From an uncultured Rhizobium sp. (GTDB lineage: Bacteria; Pseudomonadota; Alphaproteobacteria; Rhizobiales; Rhizobiaceae), in the NCBI GenBank assembly GCA_945952045.1, contig CAMFHE010000045.1, positions 1 through 37,603 on the forward strand: a DNA stretch of 37,603 bases, read 5' to 3'. Below the pieces are notes generated by a model that worked only from the letters and a program-made list of their open reading frames with translations, made no database searches and was not told where the DNA came from. The translations under genes were made by a program, and so were the position numbers. Positions 7,151 to 15,756 of the stretch are shown in pieces; position 1 is the first letter of the stretch; each line of letters opens with the position of its first letter.

Positions 7151-9481
7151 TCAATCGCCGAGACGGATGTCGCCAAGCGTCCGGAAGCTGAGACGCGCCG
7201 CTACCGTCCAGTCGTTGGCGGCGGTATTGGCGATGTCGCGCTTGTCGGTGAAGGCAAGCGAGAAGATCGTGCACTCGTCTTCATAGGTGAAGCCGACGCT
7301 GCGGCGGCTGAAGACGTCGTTGTTCAGATCCCAGGTCAGCGAGCCATAGACCGAGACATACTGGGTCAGCTTGACCTTGCCGGAGGTCTGCAGTTCCGAG
7401 TTGACTTCCGTCGAACCGTATTTCGGTTGCGGCTCGATATGGGTGTAGGTCAGGCTCGTCTGGAACCGGTCGTTGCCGTAGCCGACAGTCGTTCCGGTGC
7501 GCATCGGCTCGAACGTGTCCTTGTCGAACCGGCTGGTGGCGGCAATGGAGAGGCCGAAAGGCGTCGTGGCGCCGACCATGCCGACGAAGTCGGAGACATC
7601 GTTTTCCAACCCGGAATTGGCGCCGGCATAAACCATGTCGGCAGTCGCAAACGAGTTCTGGCCGGCGAGCTGGTAGGACTGCCCGAAGATGCCGTTCAGC
7701 GTATAGCCGTTGTCGAAGCTGCCGGTATAGCGAATGCCGATATTGGCGCGCGTACCGCCTTCGATGCGGTCGAAGCCGGAGAACTTGTCGCGCTCGAACA
7801 GGTTTGTTGCGTCGAAGACGAAGCTCTGCGCGTCCTCGTTCGGCAGCATCCCGGCCAGCGGCTCGTCCGGACGCATGAAGATCTGGGCAATGGGCTCGAT
7901 CACATGCGTGCTGTTGTTGGTCGAGATCAGGAAGGGATACCGCGCCTCCAGACCGGCGGTCGCCATGGCGCGGGTATTGGCGTCGGTGCCTTCGAAACCG
8001 CCGGTATAGACGTAGTTGGCAGGGTCGATCAGGTTCGGCGCCGTCATATCGACGTTGAGAATGTCGCCGCGCAGCGCCAGGATCGGCGTCAGCAGCAGGC
8101 CGCCCGGCGTCACGAAGGTGCGCTTCCACTCCGCTTCCGTCGACATGCGCGCCATGCGCCCGTCGAGACCGCGGAAGCGGTCGAAGCCGTCGACCGAATA
8201 GACGTCGGCGCGGTTGCGGTAGATGTTGGTGAAGTTCATGTTGACCGACAGCTCGCCGCCGGCGATCGGCTGCGGCGCATAATAGCTGTAGTCGATGACG
8301 GGGGCTGCGATCGCCTGCTTTTCTTCATCCGCGCTCGTCAATGACGCATCCTGGATGTCGAAGTAGAAGGCGCGCATGTCGAAGCTGTTGCGCTTGCCGA
8401 GACCCGTCAGATAGGCGGTGCTGGTGTGGACGTATTCGTCGCCGTTGATCTCGTAGGTGCGCGAAAAATTGTTGTCGGTCTGGGCCATGACATCCCAGCC
8501 GAAAGACCAGCGGGGATTGATCTGGAATGCACCCTTCGACTGGATCAGGCCGCGGCTGCGGACTTCCGCATCCGATGTGCCGGGATCGAATGTCTCGGGG
8601 TTCATCTGGCTGATGCCGGCGGCGCGCACGGAGAAGGTGCCGTTTTCCAGCCGCTGGCGGTACTCGGCGTCGAGCAGGAAACCCTGCTTGGTATAGCCGG
8701 TGCCGCTGACCGTCAGGTCCTGGCTGTTGGAAATGACATAATAATACGGAACCGTCAGGCCGAAACCGAGATTCTGCGCCTGCGACATGCGCGGGAACAG
8801 GAAGCCGGATTTGCGCTTTACCGTCTGGTCCGGCACTTCGAGCACCGGAATCCAGGCGATGGAATGACCGAACAGTTCGAAACGGGCGTTTTCAAGCCGG
8901 ATCGTGTGCTTTTCGCCGTTCTGCACCATGCGCTCGGCCTTGACCTGCCAGAAAGGCGGGCGCTCGGGATGCTGGCTGCAGGGAAGGCAGGCGGTGTAGA
9001 CGCCGTTGTTCAGCACCATGTCGCGGCCGTCGATACGCTCGGCGCTTTCGGCGGCCAGGCGCGTATTGTCGGTCGTCTCGATGCGCAGCGCATTGAGGAA
9101 GCCGTTGGCGAAATTGTCGGTGACGTCGAGCGTCTCGGCATAGAGCCGCGTGCCGTTCGGCTCGATCAGTTCGATATTGCCGATCGCCGTCATGCGGCCG
9201 GTCTTCTGATTGTACTCGACGCGCTGCGAGACCATCTTGTAGCCGGCATAATTGATCTGCACGCCGCCGACGGCGGAAATGCGTTCCGCATCCTTGTCGT
9301 AGACGAGCTCGTTGGCCGACAGCATCAGCTTGGAGTCGGCGGGAATGTTGGGTTCAAGTGACTGAAGACGCGACTGGGCATAGGCCGAGTATGCCGTCGT
9401 GCTGAGATAGGCACAGACGGACACGCCGGTCAGCAGGATCGCCGTAAGGCGCCTGATCGTTTTGCGGTTGCTTACCGCCAC
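7151..9481 (-). CDS. lptD: LPS-assembly protein LptD
   Basis: The outer-membrane beta-barrel that, with LptE, inserts lipopolysaccharide into the outer leaflet. The 776-residue protein has a signal peptide (about 1-35, ending AYAQ). An OstA/LptA-like jellyroll follows at about 45-200, with repeated Y-D and TAIGNI-type strands. The rest is the LptD barrel (about 300-776). Cys165 and Cys168 in YTACLPCSQ and Cys737 in DECTIFSLAF lie where LptD disulphide cysteines are expected. The start is GTG: AGGAGG lies 7 bases upstream, and the GTG overlaps the lptG TAG by one base. A stem-loop follows the stop. Confidence 0.96.
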   Translation of the reverse strand: MAVSNRKTIRRLTAILLTGVSVCAYLSTTAYSAYAQSRLQSLEPNIPADSKLMLSANELVYDKDAERISAVGGVQINYAGYKMVSQRVEYNQKTGRMTAIGNIELIEPNGTRLYAETLDVTDNFANGFLNALRIETTDNTRLAAESAERIDGRDMVLNNGVYTACLPCSQHPERPPFWQVKAERMVQNGEKHTIRLENARFELFGHSIAWIPVLEVPDQTVKRKSGFLFPRMSQAQNLGFGLTVPYYYVISNSQDLTVSGTGYTKQGFLLDAEYRQRLENGTFSVRAAGISQMNPETFDPGTSDAEVRSRGLIQSKGAFQINPRWSFGWDVMAQTDNNFSRTYEINGDEYVHTSTAYLTGLGKRNSFDMRAFYFDIQDASLTSADEEKQAIAAPVIDYSYYAPQPIAGGELSVNMNFTNIYRNRADVYSVDGFDRFRGLDGRMARMSTEAEWKRTFVTPGGLLLTPILALRGDILNVDMTAPNLIDPANYVYTGGFEGTDANTRAMATAGLEARYPFLISTNNSTHVIEPIAQIFMRPDEPLAGMLPNEDAQSFVFDATNLFERDKFSGFDRIEGGTRANIGIRYTGSFDNGYTLNGIFGQSYQLAGQNSFATADMVYAGANSGLENDVSDFVGMVGATTPFGLSIAATSRFDKDTFEPMRTGTTVGYGNDRFQTSLTYTHIEPQPKYGSTEVNSELQTSGKVKLTQYVSVYGSLTWDLNNDVFSRRSVGFTYEDECTIFSLAFTDKRDIANTAANDWTVAARLSFRTLGDIRLGD

Positions 9482-10566
9482 TAGCCATCCTCCTGATGCA
9501 GCAGAATCGTTGCCCCAAGTGCCAACGCCACGACGACCGGAATCCAGGCCGCGATGAACGGTGGCACCACGCCGCTGCTTCCGAAAGCTTTCACAAGCAC
9601 GGTCACAACATAAAGCACGAAGCCTGAAATGATTCCACCCAGTATCACCGAACGCGACTGTGCAAAACGGCTGAACTTGAGCGAAACGGTTGCAGCGATC
9701 ATTGTCATCGCCACCAGAAGCAGCGGCATCGACAAGAGCGAATGAAATTGGGTTTCGAGCGCCTTGGTGGAAACGCCAAAGGCGCGCGCAATCGAGATTT
9801 TGTTAGAAAGTTCATAAAAAGCAACGGTTTCCGGCTGCGTCAAACGCTGCTGCACGAATTCCGGCTTGAGGTTGGTTCGAACCTGGGCAGTGCTGTGCCG
9901 GGTTGAGATCTCCCCCGGCCGCGTCTCCACGACGTCCTTAAGCAACCAGTAACCATCTTGCAATTTTGCCGAGCTTGCGTCCTGTCGCGAGACGATCCGG
10001 CCGTCCCCGCCGAAGTGTAAAACCACGGCATCGACGAGCAGCGTACCGTCTTCGAGAATGACGCGTCCGCCGATGACCGTATCGTCGCCGTCGCTGATCT
10101 GGCGAATCCAGGGCAGGGCGGAGGCAGCCGGCGAGCCGGAGCGCGTGCGCCAGTCCGCTTCCAGCGTCAGTGCCTGTTTCTGGCCCCAGGCGGCGAGCGG
10201 ATTGAGCGCGAAGGTCGTTGCAAGCCCCGTCAGCAGCGCGCCGACCACGAAGGGCGACATGAACTGCCATACGGACGCGCCGGCTGCGCGCGTCACCACC
10301 AGTTCGTAGCGGCGGTTGAGGCTGATCAGCACGGTCATGCCGACGAACAGGGTGATAAAGGGGATCGTCTGCTGCATGATGAGCGGCAAACGCAGCAGGG
10401 TCATAACGAAAACGCCGAGCAGGCTATAGCCGGTCAGGCCCGACATGCGGCCCGATGTTTCGGAGAAGTCGATCAGGAAGACGATCGAGGCGACGCCGAT
10501 CAGGAACCAGAACATGGTCAGCAGGTAGCGCTTCAGGAAATAGCGCCCGAGGGTCGAGAGGATCAC
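9481..10566 (-). CDS. lptG: LPS export ABC transporter permease LptG
   Basis: An inner-membrane permease of the LptB2FG transporter that extracts LPS and feeds it to the LptC/A bridge. The 361-residue protein has the YjgP/YjgQ layout. There are membrane segments near 14-34, 58-80 and 100-120, a periplasmic beta-jellyroll domain (about 130-260) and three C-terminal segments ending in VVPPFIAAWIPVVVALALG. It starts with GTG, overlaps the lptF stop by 4 bases (GTGA), and has a GGGAGG ribosome site. lptB and lptC are not in the window; in this group they usually lie elsewhere. Confidence 0.94.
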   Translation of the reverse strand: MILSTLGRYFLKRYLLTMFWFLIGVASIVFLIDFSETSGRMSGLTGYSLLGVFVMTLLRLPLIMQQTIPFITLFVGMTVLISLNRRYELVVTRAAGASVWQFMSPFVVGALLTGLATTFALNPLAAWGQKQALTLEADWRTRSGSPAASALPWIRQISDGDDTVIGGRVILEDGTLLVDAVVLHFGGDGRIVSRQDASSAKLQDGYWLLKDVVETRPGEISTRHSTAQVRTNLKPEFVQQRLTQPETVAFYELSNKISIARAFGVSTKALETQFHSLLSMPLLLVAMTMIAATVSLKFSRFAQSRSVILGGIISGFVLYVVTVLVKAFGSSGVVPPFIAAWIPVVVALALGATILLHQEDG

Positions 10567-11735
10567 GGCTGGCCTCCCTTGGCGGCATCGTCCTTGCGCA
10601 GTTTCAGCGCCTGTTGCCAGGCTTCGGAACTGAGGCGAGTGACGGTGGCCGGCATCTTCAGCTTGCGATGCGCCATCAGCAGGTAGATGAGACAGCCGCC
10701 GGCGATCAACGGCACCGCATACATGACGAGAATGAAGAAGGGGCGGCTTTCCGCCTGGTTGGCGCTATAGAAGGACGCCCAGCGCAACAGGAAACTGATG
10801 CTCAACGCCGAAATCAGCGGATGCAGCCGCGCATCGCGATGCGAGCGCGCGTCGCCGGCAATCACCAGCGCCACGAGGCTGAACAGCAGCGGGAAGCACC
10901 ATTCCGTCAGGCGACGGTGCAGTTCCGCCCGATAGGCGCCGGGATCTTCCTGCACGTTCTTGTCGGTGGGATCCGGGTTGAACAGATAGCCGAGACCGCG
11001 ATCGCCGGGCCGCAACGTCATCTGGCCACGGCTCTGCGTCAGGTCGGAAAGATCGAAGGAATAGGAATCGAAACGGATCACCGAGACGTTGCCGCCGGGA
11101 ATTTTCCGGTGAACTTCGCCGTCATGCATGATCAGCGCCGTGCCTTCGGCATTCACCGCGCCTTCGCGCGCATAATACATCAGGTCGAAGGCCGGGTCGC
11201 GCGAATCGGCAACCAGCAGGCCCTTGAGCACGCGGCCGGAATGGCGCTCGGAAATCTGGATGTAGAGCCCGTCCTCGACGCGGCGGAACGTCTTTTCCTC
11301 GATGACCGAAGAGAGCAGGTCGGCATAGGTCGCCGCGACCATTTCGCGGGCGGCGACACGCACCTTCGGCTCGATCAGGTTGTCGATGGTGAAGGAGAAG
11401 ATGCTGAGCGCGCCGGCCAGGATGATCACCGGACGGATGATCGTCCAGCGCGATGCGCCGGCGGCTTCGATGACCGTCAGCTCGGAATCGTTGTTCATCG
11501 AGGTCAGCGTCTGGCTGACGCCGATGACGGCGGCGAAGGGCAGGACGATGGGGATGATGGTCGGCAGAATCAGCGTGGCGAGCTTCATGAACGAACCGAC
11601 CGACTGACCGTTGTCGGTCACCAGGTTGATTCGGTTGAGCACCTGCGTCGTCCAGATGATCGCCAGCACCGGCAGCAAAGCCACCAGGAACATCTGGATC
11701 ACCCGACGCATTATATAGGACTCGAGAAGCTTCAT
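10563..11735 (-). CDS. lptF: LPS export ABC transporter permease LptF
   Basis: The partner permease to LptG. I chose the ATG at 11735 (390 residues, MKLLESYIMRR), which puts the first membrane helix right at the N-terminus as in the family. An in-frame TTG 11 codons upstream is possible. Membrane segments lie near 10-35, 50-75 and 95-120, followed by a periplasmic jellyroll and a C-terminal membrane bundle. The conserved coupling region NNDSELTVIEAAGASRW is present. Upstream, TATAAA sits 7 bases before the ATG, so a promoter very close to the start, perhaps with little or no leader, is possible. The gene is divergent from pepA, the arrangement known for lptFG and pepA in E. coli. Confidence 0.93.
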   Translation of the reverse strand: MKLLESYIMRRVIQMFLVALLPVLAIIWTTQVLNRINLVTDNGQSVGSFMKLATLILPTIIPIVLPFAAVIGVSQTLTSMNNDSELTVIEAAGASRWTIIRPVIILAGALSIFSFTIDNLIEPKVRVAAREMVAATYADLLSSVIEEKTFRRVEDGLYIQISERHSGRVLKGLLVADSRDPAFDLMYYAREGAVNAEGTALIMHDGEVHRKIPGGNVSVIRFDSYSFDLSDLTQSRGQMTLRPGDRGLGYLFNPDPTDKNVQEDPGAYRAELHRRLTEWCFPLLFSLVALVIAGDARSHRDARLHPLISALSISFLLRWASFYSANQAESRPFFILVMYAVPLIAGGCLIYLLMAHRKLKMPATVTRLSSEAWQQALKLRKDDAAKGGQP

Positions 11736-11964
11736 GCCTGTCTTTATACGTTTGTCCAAGTCATCCAAATAGGCGCTTTCGCGACGCCCTCTCTCTACGC
11801 GTTTCGTGACGGAATGGCGACAGGGCCGCAGTCAATTTTCCGTCACGGCCCACGATATTTTGACGGTGTGCCAATTCGGTCATGCTCGTATGAGGCTTGC
11901 CTTGTGCCGGCATTGTCCGCAAAGATCGAGCAACAGCCTTCTGGCCCATCCCGGTGGAGAATCG
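11736..11964. promoter_or_regulatory. divergent lptF / pepA promoter region with 9-bp inverted repeat
   Basis: This gap must hold the promoters of the lptF-to-rsmA run and of pepA-holC. CGTGACGGA (11805-11813) and TCCGTCACG (11839-11847) form a perfect 9-bp inverted repeat with a 25-base spacer, a possible protein-binding site. A TATAAA (- strand, 11743-11748) is 7 bases from the lptF ATG. I could not fix -35 elements. Confidence 0.45.
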
Positions 11965-13455
11965 ATGTCCGTGAATTTCGAAGTGAGTTTTGCCCCGTCC
12001 GCCGCCTCGAACGGGGCGACGGCGATTGCCCTGAAACTGTCCGACGGGTCTGCGCCCGCCGGTGCGGCAGCCATCGATCCGGCCGGCGTTTACGCCAAGG
12101 CGGCGGAGATCGCGGGGTTCAAGGCGAAATCCATGGGCGTGCTCGATGTCATCGCGCCACAGGGTTCGCCGGTGGACCGGCTGCTGGTCATCGGCCTTGG
12201 CAAGGCGGAGGACCTGTCCGCCTATGACTGGCTGCGCGCCGGCGGCACCGCCGCATCGAAGCTTTCCAAGGCGAAGACGGCGGTCGTCTTCCTCGATGCG
12301 CCGGGTCTCACCGTCACGGCCGAACAGGCCGCCGATTTCGCGCTTGGCCTGCATCTGCGCGGCTATGCCTTCGATGCCTACAAGACAAAAAAGAAAGACG
12401 AGGACGACAAGCCGGCTGATAAGGCCGTGAAAGTCACCATTGTCACGGCCGCAGCAGAGGCCGCGACTGCGGCCTATGCGGCGGCGAAGGCGGTGGCGGA
12501 AGGCGTCTGCCTCGCCCGCGACCTCGTCAACGAGCCTGCCAATATCCTCGGCCCGGTCGAATTCGCCGACCGCGCCAAGGCGCTCGAATCGCTTGGCGTC
12601 GAAGTCGAGATCCTCACCGAGAAGGAGATGGGCGAACTTGGCATGGGTGCGCTGCTCGGCGTCGCACAAGGCTCCGTACGGCCGCCGCGTCTGGCCATCA
12701 TGCGCTGGAACGGTGGCAAGAATGAAAAGCCGCTCGCCTTCATCGGCAAGGGCGTCGTCTTCGATACCGGTGGCATCTCGATCAAGCCGGCCGCCGGCAT
12801 GGAAGAGATGAAGGGCGACATGGGTGGCGCGGCTGCCGTCACCGGGCTCATGCATGTGCTGGCGGCGCGCAAGGCGAAAGCCAATGTCATCGGCATCATC
12901 GGCCTCGTCGAAAACATGCCGGACGGAAACGCCCAGCGCCCCGGCGACATCGTCACCTCCATGTCCGGCCAGACCATCGAAGTCATCAACACCGATGCCG
13001 AGGGACGCCTCGTGCTCTGCGATGCGCTTTGGTATTGCAAGGAGCGCTTCAAGCCGGAATTCATGGTCAATCTGGCGACACTCACCGGTGCGATCATGGT
13101 GGCGCTCGGCAGCGTCCATGCCGGCCTGTTTTCCAATGACGACGCGCTGTCGGCGCGTTTGACCGAGGCAGGGCTTGAGACCGACGAAAAGCTGTGGCGC
13201 ATGCCGCTCGGCAAGGACTACGACAAGATGATCGACAGCAAGTTCGCCGACATGAAGAACACCGGCGGGCGTTATGCCGGCTCGATCACGGCGGCGCATT
13301 TCCTCAAGCGTTTCGTCGGCGATACGCCCTGGGCGCATCTCGATATCGCCGGCACGGCCATGTCCTCGCCATCGAACGAGATCAATCAGTCCTGGGCCTC
13401 GGGTTTTGGCGTGCGGCTGCTGGATCAGCTTGTACGGGCGAACTACGAAAGCTGA
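11965..13455 (+). CDS. pepA: leucyl aminopeptidase (M17)
   Basis: A cytosolic two-metal aminopeptidase that removes N-terminal residues; in E. coli PepA also binds DNA. The ATG at 11965 is preceded by GGTGGAG and gives 496 residues, the usual size. A longer frame from 11806 has no support. The N-terminal regulatory domain (1-170) contains a charged KTKKKDEDDK stretch. The catalytic domain has VARDLVNEPAN-like residues at 182-193, the metal and catalytic block IGKGVVFDTGG (260-270), EEMKGDMGGAA and the M17 signature NTDAEGRL (342-349). holC follows after 2 bases, a pairing also known from E. coli. Confidence 0.96.
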   Translation: MSVNFEVSFAPSAASNGATAIALKLSDGSAPAGAAAIDPAGVYAKAAEIAGFKAKSMGVLDVIAPQGSPVDRLLVIGLGKAEDLSAYDWLRAGGTAASKLSKAKTAVVFLDAPGLTVTAEQAADFALGLHLRGYAFDAYKTKKKDEDDKPADKAVKVTIVTAAAEAATAAYAAAKAVAEGVCLARDLVNEPANILGPVEFADRAKALESLGVEVEILTEKEMGELGMGALLGVAQGSVRPPRLAIMRWNGGKNEKPLAFIGKGVVFDTGGISIKPAAGMEEMKGDMGGAAAVTGLMHVLAARKAKANVIGIIGLVENMPDGNAQRPGDIVTSMSGQTIEVINTDAEGRLVLCDALWYCKERFKPEFMVNLATLTGAIMVALGSVHAGLFSNDDALSARLTEAGLETDEKLWRMPLGKDYDKMIDSKFADMKNTGGRYAGSITAAHFLKRFVGDTPWAHLDIAGTAMSSPSNEINQSWASGFGVRLLDQLVRANYES

Positions 13456-13457
13456 TC

Positions 13458-13907
13458 GTGACCGAAATTCTCTTCTACCACCTGACCGAAAGCCGGCTGG
13501 AAGACGCCCTGCCGCCCCTGCTCGAGCGCAGCCTCGACCGGGGATGGCGGGTGGCGGTGCAGATGCGCGAAGCGGCGATGAAGGAGAAGCTGGACCAGCA
13601 TCTCTGGACGTTTCGCGAGGACAGCTTTTTGCCGCATGGCGCCGAAGACGGCCCGATGCCGGAGGAGCAGCCGGTGCTGTTGACCACCGGCGCCGACAAT
13701 GCCAACGGCGCGACGGTGCGTTTCCTCATCGAAGCCGCCGAGCCGCCGCCGCTCGATGCCTATGAGCGTGTCGTCTTCATGTTCGACGGCTACGACCAGC
13801 CGCAGCTCGAAGCCGCGCGCGCCCAGTGGAAAAGCCTGAAGGCGGAAGGGCACACGCTGACCTATTGGCAGCAGAACGCCGAGGGGCGGTGGGAGAAGAA
13901 GGCGTAG
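13458..13907 (+). CDS. holC: DNA polymerase III subunit chi
   Basis: A small subunit of the clamp-loader assembly that contacts SSB during replication. The 149-residue protein uses a GTG start 2 bases after the pepA stop, so it is probably translated by coupling. MTEILFYHLTESRLEDALPPLL is a chi-type opening, and further matches are RGWRVAVQ, LDQHLWTF, SFLPHG and the later VVFMFDGYD. The C-terminal WKSLKAEGHTLTYWQQ is the usual end block. The last base of its TAG is the first base of a nested palindromic repeat, which may form the transcript end. Confidence 0.93.
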   Translation: MTEILFYHLTESRLEDALPPLLERSLDRGWRVAVQMREAAMKEKLDQHLWTFREDSFLPHGAEDGPMPEEQPVLLTTGADNANGATVRFLIEAAEPPPLDAYERVVFMFDGYDQPQLEAARAQWKSLKAEGHTLTYWQQNAEGRWEKKA

Positions 13908-13954
13908 AGCATTTCCAGGAAAAGTGTGAAGCGGTTTTCCGTCCGGAAATGCTC
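13907..13954. repeat. nested palindromic intergenic repeat, copy 2
   Basis: Outer arms GAGCATTTCC (13907-13916) and GGAAATGCTC (13945-13954) pair perfectly. Inner arms GGAAAA (13918-13923) and TTTTCC (13935-13940) flank the core GTGTGAAGCGG. The layout and spacing match the element at 1214-1262, including a 4-base gap before the right outer arm. The shared core is AAAAGTGTNNNGCGGTTTT. It fills the gap between convergent holC and the hydrolase gene. Confidence 0.75.
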
Positions 13955-13966
13955 CAGACAGGCGGA

Positions 13967-15670
13967 TCATCCGCCGCGCTCGCCGTCATCCTTGGAATCG
14001 CCACGCGGAAACGCTTCCTTGAAATGCAGCTTCAGGCCGGCCAGCGCCTCCGGCGTCCAGCCAGTGACATCGGTCACCGCCACCCAGGCATCGACGTAAT
14101 CCTCCGGCGCATAGACATGGCCGTGACCCATCGGCGTCGTGGTGGCGACGGCCATGTCGAGGGCGATCTGCAGCATGGTGACGACGGGATACCAGCGCAG
14201 GTCGGGCGAAACATCCGGCCCGCGTGGCTGTTGCAGCCAGTCCGGCCGGCGGTAGAGATCGCGATAGCTGAAGAAGACGATGGGGTCGCTGGCATATTGC
14301 AGGTAGACGATCCGCATCGGCCCCCATGGCTGCCCGGCAGGCACGGGCGATCCCTGCTGGTTCATGAAACGCACGATGCTGCCGTCGCGGAATTGCGGCA
14401 GCCATTCCGGCGTGCCGGTATTGCGGCTGTCGGTGATCGCACGCCAGTTGCGGCTTTCGAAGGGCGGGCCGCTCCACAGGGCGCCGGCGATGGGATCGCC
14501 GATCATCGTGTACATGTCCGCTGAACGTTCCGAATTCATTGCACCCAGGCTGAGGCCATGCAGATATAGCTTTGGCCGGCGGTCCTTCGGCAGACTGGTC
14601 CAGTAGCCATAGATTTCCGCAAACAGCGCCTTCGCCGCCTCCGCGCCGTATTCCGGCTGCGCCAGCAGCGATAGGGGACTGCTGAGATAGGAATATTGCA
14701 GGGCGACGCTGGCGACGTCGCCACCATGCAAAACCTCGACGCTATCCATCGCGGCGGGATCGACCCAGCCTGTGCCGGTCGGCGTGATGACGATCAGCAT
14801 CGAACGCTCAAAACCGCCTTCGCGCTTCAACTCCTCCAGCGCCAGCTTTGCGCGCGCCGCAGCCGTCTCGGCGGCGCGCAGGCCGACATAGACGCGGATC
14901 GGCTCCTTCGCCGGCCGCCCGTTCAACGCCGCGATCCGCTGTGCATCCGGCCCGGTCGCGACGAATTCGCGACCGGCGCGGCCGAGTTCGTCCCATTTGA
15001 CCAGCGAGGCCGGGCTGCCTGCCTTTCCGGGCGCTATCGGCTGCGGCCGTTCCGGCTCGATCAGCGCGTCATACTCGCGGTAGGAGGCATCGAGCATGCC
15101 GAAGACATGGCGAATGACGAGGTCGTTTGCGAGCGTCCAGAACAGGAGGACGGCGAGCCCCACCCCGATCGCATTGGCGATGCGCCTCGGCAGGAAACGG
15201 CGTACGAAGGCCCCGATCCGCCCGGCAACCAAGGCGAAGAGACGGCCGAGCAGCAATAGGACAACGAAGGTGGCGAGCGCGATGGCGCAGAGCTTGAGCG
15301 GATGCGCCGTCTCGACCGGCGACAGCCCCATCACCGCGCGAATGGAATCCTGCCATGCCGCCGCATGCCAGAGAAAGACGACGGCGATGGCAGCGGCCAG
15401 CGCCATGACGCCCGCGTTGGTGCGTAGCCGCAGCCGAAGCGGCGGCTCGGGCAATTCCAGATAACGCCAGAACCAACGGAAAAGCACGCCCGCGCCATAG
15501 CCGATGGCAAAACAGGTCCCGGCCAGCGCCCCTTGCGTCAAGGCGGTGCGCGGCACCAGAGTCGGCGTCAACGCCGCCGCGAAAAACAGCGTTCCAAGCG
15601 TGATGCCGACGCCGGACAGTGATGAAGAATGCTCACGGATTCTGGAGATCAGGCCGTCGAACGCGCGCAA
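13967..15670 (-). CDS. membrane alpha/beta-hydrolase family protein (Abhydrolase_9 type)
   Basis: A 567-residue protein with about five N-terminal membrane segments (near 22-40, 46-64, 87-105, 126-148 and 165-185). A large C-terminal alpha/beta-hydrolase domain follows. The nucleophile elbow is GLSLG, with Ser374 preceded by LYLH; later Asp and His residues (for example in the GHGHVYAPEDYVDAW region) could complete a triad. The layout matches the Abhydrolase_9 family and its N-terminal membrane partner domain, whose substrate is unknown. The start is TTG, supported by GGAGGA 5 bases upstream. It stands alone, convergent with holC. A membrane lipid or ester substrate is a guess only. Confidence 0.8.
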   Translation of the reverse strand: MRAFDGLISRIREHSSSLSGVGITLGTLFFAAALTPTLVPRTALTQGALAGTCFAIGYGAGVLFRWFWRYLELPEPPLRLRLRTNAGVMALAAAIAVVFLWHAAAWQDSIRAVMGLSPVETAHPLKLCAIALATFVVLLLLGRLFALVAGRIGAFVRRFLPRRIANAIGVGLAVLLFWTLANDLVIRHVFGMLDASYREYDALIEPERPQPIAPGKAGSPASLVKWDELGRAGREFVATGPDAQRIAALNGRPAKEPIRVYVGLRAAETAAARAKLALEELKREGGFERSMLIVITPTGTGWVDPAAMDSVEVLHGGDVASVALQYSYLSSPLSLLAQPEYGAEAAKALFAEIYGYWTSLPKDRRPKLYLHGLSLGAMNSERSADMYTMIGDPIAGALWSGPPFESRNWRAITDSRNTGTPEWLPQFRDGSIVRFMNQQGSPVPAGQPWGPMRIVYLQYASDPIVFFSYRDLYRRPDWLQQPRGPDVSPDLRWYPVVTMLQIALDMAVATTTPMGHGHVYAPEDYVDAWVAVTDVTGWTPEALAGLKLHFKEAFPRGDSKDDGERGG

Positions 15671-15756
15671 AGAATTCCTCCCGGCCTGGCTGTCCGCATG
15701 TCATGCTGCAATCATAACGATACGCATACGGCGGGCCAAGGCCGGGATGGCCATTC

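Noticed and set aside
6963..7274. N-terminal extension of the SurA-like protein
   Set aside because: It would read through the lptD terminator and into lptD, and would bury the signal peptide; the ATG at 6962 has a good ribosome site.
11806..11964. N-terminal extension of PepA
   Set aside because: The extra 53 residues do not resemble M17 proteins, and a ribosome site precedes the ATG at 11965.
10455..12227. 590-codon open frame on the + strand
   Set aside because: Crosses lptF antisense, the divergent promoter region and the pepA start; no domain and no ribosome site.
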